DNA of 40,191 nucleotides, from assembly GCA_005879605.1 (NCBI GenBank), contig VBKE01000299.1, positions 1-40,191 on the forward strand, read 5' to 3'. Positions 33,209 through 40,191 of the stretch are shown in pieces (position 1 is the stretch's first letter; each line of letters starts with the position of its first letter). A program made the translations under genes and the position numbers. The notes under the pieces are model-generated. The model saw only the letters and a program-made list of their open reading frames with translations. It ran no database searches and was not told where the DNA came from. The DNA comes from Deltaproteobacteria bacterium. Its GTDB lineage: Bacteria > Desulfobacterota > Binatia > UBA9968.

Positions 33209-34843
33209 ATGGCCCGGCCGCTCCTCAAACAAAAGACCAAACCCTACTTTCGCGATCTCAGGGAGTTCATTTCTCTCTTGGACGAAACGGGAAATCTCCA
33301 CCGCATCGCTGCGAGGATCGAGAAAAACACCGAACTGATGCCGTTGGTCAGATGGCAATATCAAGGTCTGCCCGACAGCCAGAGAAAAGCATTTCTGTTT
33401 GACAACGTGACCGATCCCAAGGGGAGGAGTTACAACTGCAAGGTTGCGGTCGGAGTGCTCGGCGCATCGCGTGAGATCTACCAATTGGCGCTTGGTGTGA
33501 CGGAGAAAGATGGCCCGGGCGGCGTGGCGGAGCGCTGGAACCATGCTTTGAGCCATCCAATCCTGCCGAGGTTAGTGAAGCGAGGACCGGTAAAAGAGGT
33601 CATTCTCGAAGAGAGAGAGATTTCCCGGCCCGATGGAGGGTTGCTCCGGTTCCCTGTGCCCATCAGCAACCCCGGATTCGACGGCGCGCCGTTTCTTACC
33701 GCTCCTTACGTCGTAACGAAGGATCCTGACACAGGCGTTGCCAATGTCGGCACCTACCGCTGCATGATCAAGGGGCCGAATAAAACCGGAGTCAGCGTTT
33801 CGCCGGCGCAGCATATCGGTATCCACTTCCATAAATGCAAGGAGAGAAAGATCCCTTTGCCCGCGGCCATCGTGCTGGGGTGCAGCCCGGCCATCGGCTT
33901 GGCCAGCGTGGCGAAGGTCGGTTACGACCGCAATGAATATGCCGTGGCCGGCGCTATCGCCGGGGAGCCGATCCCGCTGGTCAGGTGCGAGAAGGTCGAT
34001 CTGGAAGTGCCAGCGACAGCGGAGATCGTCATCGAAGGGGAGATTCCCACCGACCACATGGAGCCGGAGGGACCATTCGGCGAATTCACCGGCTATATGG
34101 GCGGCCAGCTGATGAACGGCGTTTTCCTGGTGAAATGCATCACCCATAGAAAGAATCCCATCCTGCAAATGTTTACCGAAGGCGTTCCGAGCGAGAGCGG
34201 GATTATGCGCAAGATGGGGTATGAAGCGACGCTCTACAAGCTTTTGAAGTATGACTGCAATATCCCCGCCGTGATCAATGTGACCTTGCACGAGTCGAGC
34301 GGCAGTCGAAAATATGTGATCATTCGCATGCGCAAGACCAACCCCGCGCAGCCCTGGCAGGCGCTTCAGGCCGCCGTGGCATTGGATCCGAGCCACGGGA
34401 AAATTCTGGTTGCCGTGGACGAGGATATTGATTCTGAAGACGCCGACTCGGTCAACTGGGCCATCAGCTTTCGCATGCAGCCGCACCGCGACGTCAAAAT
34501 CACCACGCATAAGTTCGCCGGGCTGGATCCGTCGGCGGCGCCTCCAGGCTCGCCCCACACCGAGGCGCGATTTCCATCGCCTTCCGGCTGTTCGGCGATC
34601 ATGATTGACGCCACCCGCAAATGGCCCTATCCGCCGGTCGCACTGCCGGCGAAAACATTTATGGAAGCGGCGAAGCATAGATGGGAAGAACTCGGTTTAC
34701 CGCCGCTTCAACCAAAGATGCCATGGTACGGTTACAGTCTCGGATACTGGGGCGAAGAAGACGAAGAAAATGCGGAGTTGGCCGTGAGAGGCGACTATCG
34801 CAAGGTCGCCGCCCGCCTGCAGAAAAAGGCAATTAGGCTGTGA
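33209..34843 (+). CDS. UbiD-family decarboxylase 5 (canonical active site)
   Basis: This 544-residue UbiD-family enzyme keeps every expected residue. NVGTYR gives Asn179 and Arg184, SPAQHIG gives the metal His202, ATAEIVIEG gives the metal Glu, and EPEGPFGEFTGY gives Glu287 and Glu292 of the Glu-Arg-Glu triad. It is similar to UbiD1/2 in layout (LMPLVRWQYQGLPDSQRKAF, KWPYPPVALPAKTFMEAAKH) and is about 16 residues longer. ATG 33209 has AAGGATAAGGG upstream. It is followed at 61 bp by cupin2, repeating the UbiD1-cupin1 order. It is the copy most likely to be an active prFMN decarboxylase. Substrate unknown. Confidence 0.9.
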   Translation: MARPLLKQKTKPYFRDLREFISLLDETGNLHRIAARIEKNTELMPLVRWQYQGLPDSQRKAFLFDNVTDPKGRSYNCKVAVGVLGASREIYQLALGVTEKDGPGGVAERWNHALSHPILPRLVKRGPVKEVILEEREISRPDGGLLRFPVPISNPGFDGAPFLTAPYVVTKDPDTGVANVGTYRCMIKGPNKTGVSVSPAQHIGIHFHKCKERKIPLPAAIVLGCSPAIGLASVAKVGYDRNEYAVAGAIAGEPIPLVRCEKVDLEVPATAEIVIEGEIPTDHMEPEGPFGEFTGYMGGQLMNGVFLVKCITHRKNPILQMFTEGVPSESGIMRKMGYEATLYKLLKYDCNIPAVINVTLHESSGSRKYVIIRMRKTNPAQPWQALQAAVALDPSHGKILVAVDEDIDSEDADSVNWAISFRMQPHRDVKITTHKFAGLDPSAAPPGSPHTEARFPSPSGCSAIMIDATRKWPYPPVALPAKTFMEAAKHRWEELGLPPLQPKMPWYGYSLGYWGEEDEENAELAVRGDYRKVAARLQKKAIRL

Positions 34844-34904
34844 GATACACGGAGCGCTAAAAGGCGAAAGAACTAGAAGAATTTTAATAGGAGATTGAAC
34901 GAAT

Positions 34905-36053
34905 ATGGATGCTAACGTGCGACGTGTCGGGATCGCCAGAGCAAAGGCAAAAACCTATTACGAGCGCTGGATAGAAAAGGAAGGTGTTCCGATCGTCGAG
35001 GGATTCGGCGTTACCGACGTACGAAAAATCAATCTGGGAACCTGGAAACGCTTGGGTTGTGAGGGGGCGTATCTTCAGTTCCGCGGTCTGGAAGGGATCA
35101 CCGGCGTATATATAGGCAAGATCGCTCCGGGCGCGGCGCTCGAGCCCGAAAGGCACCTTTACGAAAAAGTGATTTACATTATTCAAGGGGAAGGGGTCGC
35201 CGAAATTCAGCAGCGCAATCGCGTGCCCGATTCCATCGCCTGGCAGGCGGGAAGTTTGTTTTCCCCGCCCTTGAACACGTTGCACCGTCTCATCAATTAT
35301 TCGAAGGCGCCGGCAATTTTTTTAGCCGTGACGACCGCGCCCATGGTGCTGGACCATTTTCACAATGAACGATTCGTTTTCAACAGTGATTTTTCTTTTG
35401 TGGATCGCTATGACGGGGAAGCGAATTATTTCGAGCCCAGCGACGAGCGCTATCTGACGACCAACAACCGGCAGTGGATTTGGGAAACGAACTTTATTCC
35501 GGATGCCCGAAAGGCGCAGATCGACGCCCAGGAGCAGAAAGGGGCCGGCGTTAATCTCACCCAGTTTGAGATCTCGGACAACACGTTGATCGGGCATCTT
35601 GCGGAGTGGCCGGTCGGAAGATATCACAAGGCGCATTATCACGGCGGCGGAGCCGTCCTGGTCATCTTGCGCTCTGAAGGCTATTCGCTCATGTGGCCGA
35701 ACGATCTCGGAACAAAACCTTACGAAAGCGGCTACCGCGATCGAGTGGTGCGAGTGGATTGGGCGCCGGGTAGCGTGTTCAGCCCGCCGACCAATTGGTT
35801 TCACCAGCATTTCAATACCGGTTCGGAGCCGGCGCTCCAATTGGCTTTACGTTGTGGGAGCCATAAATTTCCTCTGGGTATTCGAGTTGCGGCGATTCGA
35901 GCGGGAGTGTACACCTCGGTGAGGCAGGGCGGAACGTTGATCGAATATGAAGACGAAGATCGGGAGATTCGCCGAGTCTATGAAGCGGAGTTGGAAAAGA
36001 AGGGGATTGCCCCAGACATGAGTTTTGATACGGCTGCCAACGATGACGGATAA
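34905..36053 (+). CDS. Bicupin protein 2
   Basis: This 382-residue paralogue of cupin1 has barrel 1 with PERHLYEK (His84) and PPLNTLHRLIN, and barrel 2 with RYHKAHYHGGGA and PPTNWFHQHFN. Both second motifs keep the PxxxxHxxxN pattern. Conserved flanks include LAEWPVGRYHKAHYH and GTLIEYEDED, nearly identical to cupin1. ATG 34905 has TAGGAGA upstream. It is placed after UbiD5 just as cupin1 is after UbiD1, indicating a duplicated UbiD-cupin unit. A metal-dependent oxygenase, isomerase or hydrolase activity is possible; none can be assigned. Confidence 0.82.
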   Translation: MDANVRRVGIARAKAKTYYERWIEKEGVPIVEGFGVTDVRKINLGTWKRLGCEGAYLQFRGLEGITGVYIGKIAPGAALEPERHLYEKVIYIIQGEGVAEIQQRNRVPDSIAWQAGSLFSPPLNTLHRLINYSKAPAIFLAVTTAPMVLDHFHNERFVFNSDFSFVDRYDGEANYFEPSDERYLTTNNRQWIWETNFIPDARKAQIDAQEQKGAGVNLTQFEISDNTLIGHLAEWPVGRYHKAHYHGGGAVLVILRSEGYSLMWPNDLGTKPYESGYRDRVVRVDWAPGSVFSPPTNWFHQHFNTGSEPALQLALRCGSHKFPLGIRVAAIRAGVYTSVRQGGTLIEYEDEDREIRRVYEAELEKKGIAPDMSFDTAANDDG

Positions 36054-36095
36054 GTCGGGCCGATTGCGCATGGGAGTTCGAGCGGAGATTAAGTG

Positions 36096-37844
36096 ATGGA
36101 TGAGAAATCCCCAGCGATGGGCCAGACCGTGACCTTTGCAAAACCGAACATCTTCCCGATGGCGCGGTGGCATATGCCGTCACTGCCCATGGCAATCTTG
36201 CTTGTGACAGTCGGCTTTCTTGTCCTGACGCCTTTAGGATTGATGATTCTCAACAGCTTCCAGATCGCCCGGCCCGGCGAGCCCATCGTTTGGGGGATGG
36301 ACGGGTGGGCGAAGGCATTCAGCAGTCCAGGCATCATCAGAGCGATGACCAACACCTTTACCTTGGCCATTACGCGGCAGTTGATCGCCTTGGCCGTCGG
36401 AGTTTTCTTCGCCTGGTTGATCGCGCGAACGGATCTACCGATGAAGGGGCCGTTGGAATTTCTTTTTTGGCTATCGTTTTTTTTACCCGCGCTACCCCAA
36501 ACCATGGGATGGATTCTGCTGCTCGATCCGAAATACGGGCTGCTGAATCAGGGAGTGCAAGCTCTCGGGCTGTCTGAACATGGACCTTTCAACATCTATT
36601 CTTTTTGGGGCATCGTCTGGGCGCATCTCGGCGGAACCGTCGCGGTCAAGGTCATGTTGCTCAGCCCGGCTTTCCGCAATCTGGATGCGGCCCTCGAAGA
36701 ATCTTCGCGCATCTCGGGCGCAAGCGGGCGGCATACGTTTTTTCATATCATCGTACCTATCATGGCGCCGGCGATTCTGGTCACGACGATTCTCGGAATC
36801 ATTCGGTCGTTGGAAGCATTTGAGATCGAGCTTTTGCTCGGCACGCCGATCGGTCTTCAGGTTTATTCAACGAAAATTCATGAGCTCGTCACCTGGGAAC
36901 CTCCCCAATTTCCCGCGGCCATGGCCCTGAGCACGGTGTCGCTGGGAATTCTTCTGCTGATGGTCGCGCTCCAGCGCGGTTACATCGCCCATCGCAGCTA
37001 CGTGACCGTCACCGGACACGGCTTCAGTATTCGCCCCACGCGCCTCGGTCGCTGGCGCTATCCGGCGCTCGCGGTGGTACTTCTCTTTGCCTTGGTCATG
37101 ACGGCCGTTCCCACGGTTCTGTTGGTCGCCGGGACCTTTATGAAGCTTTTCGGATTTTTCAACATTCCCCAGCCTTGGACACTCGATAACTGGCGGGCAA
37201 CGTTGACTGACCCGGTGTTGGTGCGCTCCGTGTGGAATACCATCGCCATTGGGGTCGGCTCCGGCGCGGTCGGGATATTACTCTATTCGGTGATCGCGCA
37301 TGTCATCGTCAAGACGAATCATCGCGGCGGATGGCTTCTGGATTTTCTCTCGTGGCTGCCCTGGTCGATCCCCGGCATCCTTCTCGGGGTCGCACTGATG
37401 TGGACGTTTCTGCAGACGAGAATTTTCCTGCCGATCTACGGAACGATCTACGTGCTGATGATCGCCATGGTGATCAAGAGCATGCCTTTGGGTACCCAGC
37501 TCATCAAGAGCGTTTTCTTGCAACTCGGTAACGATCTCGAAGAGGCGTCGAAAGTTTGCGGCGGAACCTGGCTCGACACTTTTCGGCGCGTCATTTTTCC
37601 ATTAACCATGCCCGCCCTCATCACGGTCGGCTTGATCGGCTTTATTTCCGCGGCGAGAGATATTAGTACGGTTGTGCTGCTCGGTACGGGCAAGTCGCGG
37701 ACGCTTTCACTTCTGATGCTGGACTTTGCCGCCGGCGCCGAGTTTGAAAAGGCTACGGTGGTTGCGGTGATCATCGTCGGCTTGGTTGTTGGAGCGGCAT
37801 TGTTCGCTCGCGCCATCGGCGGACAGGTTGGGGTGAGAGAATAG
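36096..37844 (+). CDS. Fused two-domain Fe(III)-type ABC permease
   Basis: This 582-residue integral membrane protein contains two tandem binding-protein-dependent permease domains, as in FbpB/SfuB/ThiP. Each has an EAA loop for docking the ATPase: EESSRISGASGRHTFFHIIV-P (about 201-221) and EEASKVCGGTWLDTFRRVIF-P (482-502). Many hydrophobic segments are visible, for example PMAILLVTVGFLVLTPLGLM and YPALAVVLLFALVMTAVPTV, consistent with about 12 TM helices. ATG 36096 is preferred to the overlapping GTG 36093, with GGAG about eight bases upstream. It is the only ABC permease in the window and matches the class of the three tandem binding proteins 14-17 kb upstream. No ATP-binding protein is present. 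Confidence 0.9.
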   Translation: MDEKSPAMGQTVTFAKPNIFPMARWHMPSLPMAILLVTVGFLVLTPLGLMILNSFQIARPGEPIVWGMDGWAKAFSSPGIIRAMTNTFTLAITRQLIALAVGVFFAWLIARTDLPMKGPLEFLFWLSFFLPALPQTMGWILLLDPKYGLLNQGVQALGLSEHGPFNIYSFWGIVWAHLGGTVAVKVMLLSPAFRNLDAALEESSRISGASGRHTFFHIIVPIMAPAILVTTILGIIRSLEAFEIELLLGTPIGLQVYSTKIHELVTWEPPQFPAAMALSTVSLGILLLMVALQRGYIAHRSYVTVTGHGFSIRPTRLGRWRYPALAVVLLFALVMTAVPTVLLVAGTFMKLFGFFNIPQPWTLDNWRATLTDPVLVRSVWNTIAIGVGSGAVGILLYSVIAHVIVKTNHRGGWLLDFLSWLPWSIPGILLGVALMWTFLQTRIFLPIYGTIYVLMIAMVIKSMPLGTQLIKSVFLQLGNDLEEASKVCGGTWLDTFRRVIFPLTMPALITVGLIGFISAARDISTVVLLGTGKSRTLSLLMLDFAAGAEFEKATVVAVIIVGLVVGAALFARAIGGQVGVRE

Positions 37845-37853
37845 GAGCCAAAT

Positions 37854-38918
37854 ATGGATGAAGTCATAAGGAAAAGATACGCGCGCAAGTCGGCTTTTCT
37901 GGAATGGTGCGATGCGGAGGGGCTGAAAGTGATCGGCGGCTATGGTGTCGAAGATCTTCGCACGGCGCCGCTGGAAAATTGGGATCGTCTGGGTGGTCCG
38001 GCGGCTTATTGCCACTTGGAAGGATCCCAGGGCTTCGTCGGCGCGATGATCGGAGAAATTCCCGCCGGCAAGAACCTAAAGCCGATGCACCATATGTACG
38101 AGGAGCAGGTGCTGATTCTTACCGGACGGGGCGCTACTCAGTTTTGGAGCGAAGGCTCCAAGGATCCGATTACGCTGGAATGGCAAGCCGGAAGTCTCTT
38201 TTCCCCGCCGATCAACTGCAAGCATCAGCACTTCAATGGCTCATCGCAAGAGCCCGTGCGCTTCGTGGCCGTGAATAACGCGCCGCTGATCGTGAATATT
38301 TTCCATTCTCCGGATTTCGTCTTCGATGTCCCTTATGAGTTCAAAGGCCGCTTCTCCGGCCAGAAGGATTTTTTCAGCAGCGAACTCAAGCCGGGAGAGT
38401 TGGAAGATCGCGTGGTGAATTTCATCCCTGATGTGGATGCCGTCCAACTAGATTATCACCCCGAAAGAGGGATCGGTTTCAGCCGCCTCGGCATTCATCT
38501 CTCCGGCAACTCCATGGTCGGTCACATCATGGCGATCGAGTCCGGCACTTATAAGAAGGCTCATCAGCACGGTCCCGGAGCACAGGTCATAGTTTTAGAC
38601 GGTAAAGGATATTCACTGATGTGGCCTCCGGGAGGAAAGTTCGTGCGCTTCGATTGGAAGAGGGGAAGTTTATTTGTTCCTCCGGAAGGTTGGTTCCATC
38701 ATCACTTCACCACAAGCCGCGAGGCCGCTCGGCATCTGGCATTGAGGCGGGGTCTCCGCAAAGTCGGCCATCCTTGGATGCCGACGGTCAGCCAGTACGA
38801 GGGCGGTCACCTGCTCGAGCATGAAAACGAGCCGCCGGAAATCCGCGCCATGTACGAAGAGGAACTCAAGAAAGAAGGGGTACCGCTCCGCATGCCGCCC
38901 ATCGAGCGGCGCTCATAG
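37854..38918 (+). CDS. Bicupin protein 3
   Basis: This 354-residue, more divergent paralogue of cupins 1 and 2 has barrel 1 with KPMHHMYEEQVL and PPINCKHQHFNG, and barrel 2 with YKKAHQHGPGAQ and PPEGWFHHHFTT. Conserved flanks include EWQAGSLFSPP, GKGYSLMWPPGG and GHLLEHENEPPEIR. ATG 37854 has AGGAG upstream and is 9 bp after the permease stop. It is the last plus-strand gene of the long run; the next gene converges from the minus strand. Function is unknown, but it is tied by position to the permease. Confidence 0.82.
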   Translation: MDEVIRKRYARKSAFLEWCDAEGLKVIGGYGVEDLRTAPLENWDRLGGPAAYCHLEGSQGFVGAMIGEIPAGKNLKPMHHMYEEQVLILTGRGATQFWSEGSKDPITLEWQAGSLFSPPINCKHQHFNGSSQEPVRFVAVNNAPLIVNIFHSPDFVFDVPYEFKGRFSGQKDFFSSELKPGELEDRVVNFIPDVDAVQLDYHPERGIGFSRLGIHLSGNSMVGHIMAIESGTYKKAHQHGPGAQVIVLDGKGYSLMWPPGGKFVRFDWKRGSLFVPPEGWFHHHFTTSREAARHLALRRGLRKVGHPWMPTVSQYEGGHLLEHENEPPEIRAMYEEELKKEGVPLRMPPIERRS

Positions 38919-38980
38919 GAGTTTTCCTTTGCCTGAGAAATTTGTTGCCAACCCAGAAATTCGATTGCCTTCAAGCAAAT

Positions 38981-40045
38981 CTACCGCGCCGGCAAAGGGC
39001 CGGCCGCGTTGAGCTTCTTGAAAAGATCGACAATTTCCGGATCCCTAGGCAGCTCTTTGACCGCGCGCTCCATCTCCTCCGGCATCAGCGGTGTCGGTTC
39101 TTCGCCGACAAACTTTTTGTAGTCCTTCTGGAATTCAGGATCGTTGAACATCTTAGCCATGGCTTCCCTCAGGATCTTTACCTGTTCTTTCGGGGTGCCG
39201 GGAGGCAAGATCGACGGGGTGCCGAATCGTCTGAAGGTGCGAATCATCGCCAATAATCTTCGCTCTCGTTCCGACTTGGCAAACTCTTCGATCTCCGGTA
39301 GGCGGTCAAATCCGGGTTGCTTGAGGCCTTTGGGGACTTCCATGATCGCATGGATGTCGATGGCGCCTTTTGCCAGCAAGTCGGCATTTCGAATCATCAA
39401 CGTGTCAGGATTGTTGATGCGGCCATCCAATTCTCCTCTGACCAATGCCAGATCGAGTTCCGTTCCGGAATATCCAACGACGAACTTGGGATCCTTGAAC
39501 CCCATCAGATACGCGAACAGCCGGCCGACGAAGTAGTTTGAATGACCCACGGCCTGAGCGCCAATTCTAACCCCGGTGGCTGAACGCAAGGCATCTAAAT
39601 TTTTCAGGCCGGCTTCCTGCCTCGTGATGAAGACCCAGTGGTAGGTGCTATGAGGTGAACCCAAATAGATCAGTTTATTGAGGTCGTACAAAACACCCTT
39701 TTCGCCGAGAACGGCGTTGGCTACCAGGCCGCCGCCGATGCGACCGATGGTCAGGCCGTCGGGGCGGACGTTTTTATAGACGTGGTTGGCGGCCTTGATT
39801 CCTCCTCCACCCGGCATGTATTCGGATACAATGGTTGGCTGTCCGGGAATATGTTTTTTGAGATAGGGCAGCATGGCTCGCGTCATCACGTCCGAGCTCC
39901 CGCCCGCTTCAGTGCCCTGAACAACCGTGATCGTCTTTCCTTGATAGAAAGGAGTTTGGGATAAAACGAGCGAGGGAAAAAATAAAATCACCGCGCTCAG
40001 AACTGACTGAACTAGAAGTTTAAGCCGATGTTTCTTTAACTTCAT
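38981..40045 (-). CDS. Tripartite tricarboxylate transporter (TctC/Bug) substrate-binding protein
   Basis: This 354-residue secreted protein is of the Bug/TctC family. It has a signal peptide (LLVQSVLSAVILFFPSLVLS), then FYQGKTITVVQGTEAGGSSD, MTRAMLPYLKKHIPGQPTIV, YMPGGGGIKAANHVYKNV and DGLTIGRIGGG, the family's early segment. The C-terminal PPGTPKEQVKILREAMAKMF, NDPEFQKDYKKF is also typical. Bug proteins bind carboxylates such as citrate, terephthalate or nicotinate. TctA/TctB membrane partners are absent from the window. It converges on cupin3 with a 62-bp gap, in which I see no clear terminator. The upstream minus-strand leader TAAGGAGAACTAACG precedes its ATG. Confidence 0.9.
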   Translation of the reverse strand: MKLKKHRLKLLVQSVLSAVILFFPSLVLSQTPFYQGKTITVVQGTEAGGSSDVMTRAMLPYLKKHIPGQPTIVSEYMPGGGGIKAANHVYKNVRPDGLTIGRIGGGLVANAVLGEKGVLYDLNKLIYLGSPHSTYHWVFITRQEAGLKNLDALRSATGVRIGAQAVGHSNYFVGRLFAYLMGFKDPKFVVGYSGTELDLALVRGELDGRINNPDTLMIRNADLLAKGAIDIHAIMEVPKGLKQPGFDRLPEIEEFAKSERERRLLAMIRTFRRFGTPSILPPGTPKEQVKILREAMAKMFNDPEFQKDYKKFVGEEPTPLMPEEMERAVKELPRDPEIVDLFKKLNAAGPLPAR

Positions 40046-40191
40046 CGTTAGTTCTCCTTAGGGCACCGACAAAACATTCGGTTATCTGTCTCCAACGGGA
40101 GAGCAAAGGATGAAGGGAAACGGATAACCTCTGATCCTCGCCTGCTCTGTCGTAATGCGAAGTCACATGAATGTCATTCTGATTAATATGA
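40046..40191. other. Upstream region of the TctC-like gene and repeat fragment
   Basis: The left edge carries the ribosome binding site of the TctC-like gene on the minus strand (AAGGAGAAC). Near the window end, ATGTCATTCTGA (40171-40182) resembles the start of the intergenic repeat at 28902. No gene is visible. Confidence 0.35.

Noticed and set aside
33572..34678. Long minus-strand open frame of 368 codons opposite UbiD5
   Set aside because: It lies wholly antisense to a well-supported UbiD gene, has no family resemblance and reflects GC-biased codon use of the real gene.

Overview
The window looks like a chromosomal segment of a free-living, environmental Gram-negative bacterium that has not been cultured. 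By eye it is moderately GC-rich (not computed). It carries an unusual excess of orphan solute-binding proteins, UbiD-family (de)carboxylases, metal-dependent amidohydrolases and molybdenum hydroxylases. That mix recalls soil and groundwater MAG lineages such as Binatia-like former Deltaproteobacteria, Tectomicrobia or Rokubacteria, but nothing here (no rRNA or core marker gene) fixes the taxon. No tRNA, rRNA, CRISPR array, intact insertion sequence or phage gene was seen.

Region 1 (1-11.5 kb) is a patchwork of short transcription units on both strands. They encode two Asp/Glu-racemase-superfamily proteins (the second frameshifted), two NMT1/SsuA-type periplasmic binding proteins, a methyltransferase, a luciferase-like monooxygenase, two amidohydrolases (one with an in-frame amber stop), an orphan CoxL-type molybdenum hydroxylase subunit and a RidA-like protein. 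Small remnants of binding-protein genes lie in the gaps.

Region 2 (11.8-16.7 kb) holds a two-gene minus-strand unit with unusual domain combinations. One protein joins an ExeA-type AAA ATPase, five 30-residue repeats, a transmembrane/periplasmic sensor and a HAMP domain. The other is an NMT1-type binding protein fused to a C-terminal LysM domain. Two small zinc-ribbon ORFs follow on the plus strand.

Region 3 (17.0-38.9 kb) is one long plus-strand run, mostly with gaps of 1-60 bp. Its order is UbiD1, cupin1, three tandem Fe(III)-family binding proteins (the third broken), UbiD2 (broken), a binding-protein remnant, a complete three-subunit molybdenum hydroxylase (2Fe-2S, Moco, FAD plus probable 4Fe-4S), UbiD3, an NMT1 binding protein, UbiD4, a 56-residue zinc ribbon, UbiD5, cupin2, a fused 12-TM Fe(III)-type ABC permease and cupin3. 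A TctC/Bug binding protein converges from the minus strand at 39-40 kb.

The repeated association of UbiD, a bicupin and Fe(III)-type ABC components, with a molybdenum hydroxylase in the middle, suggests a catabolic or carboxylation/decarboxylation locus for an imported aromatic or heteroaromatic acid. The substrate is not determined. UbiD1 and UbiD2 have Ser where the catalytic Arg of the family is expected, and UbiD4 lacks the usual motifs, so the locus mixes probably canonical and non-canonical UbiD proteins. Several genes of the middle section have small internal deletions, which points to duplication followed by decay.
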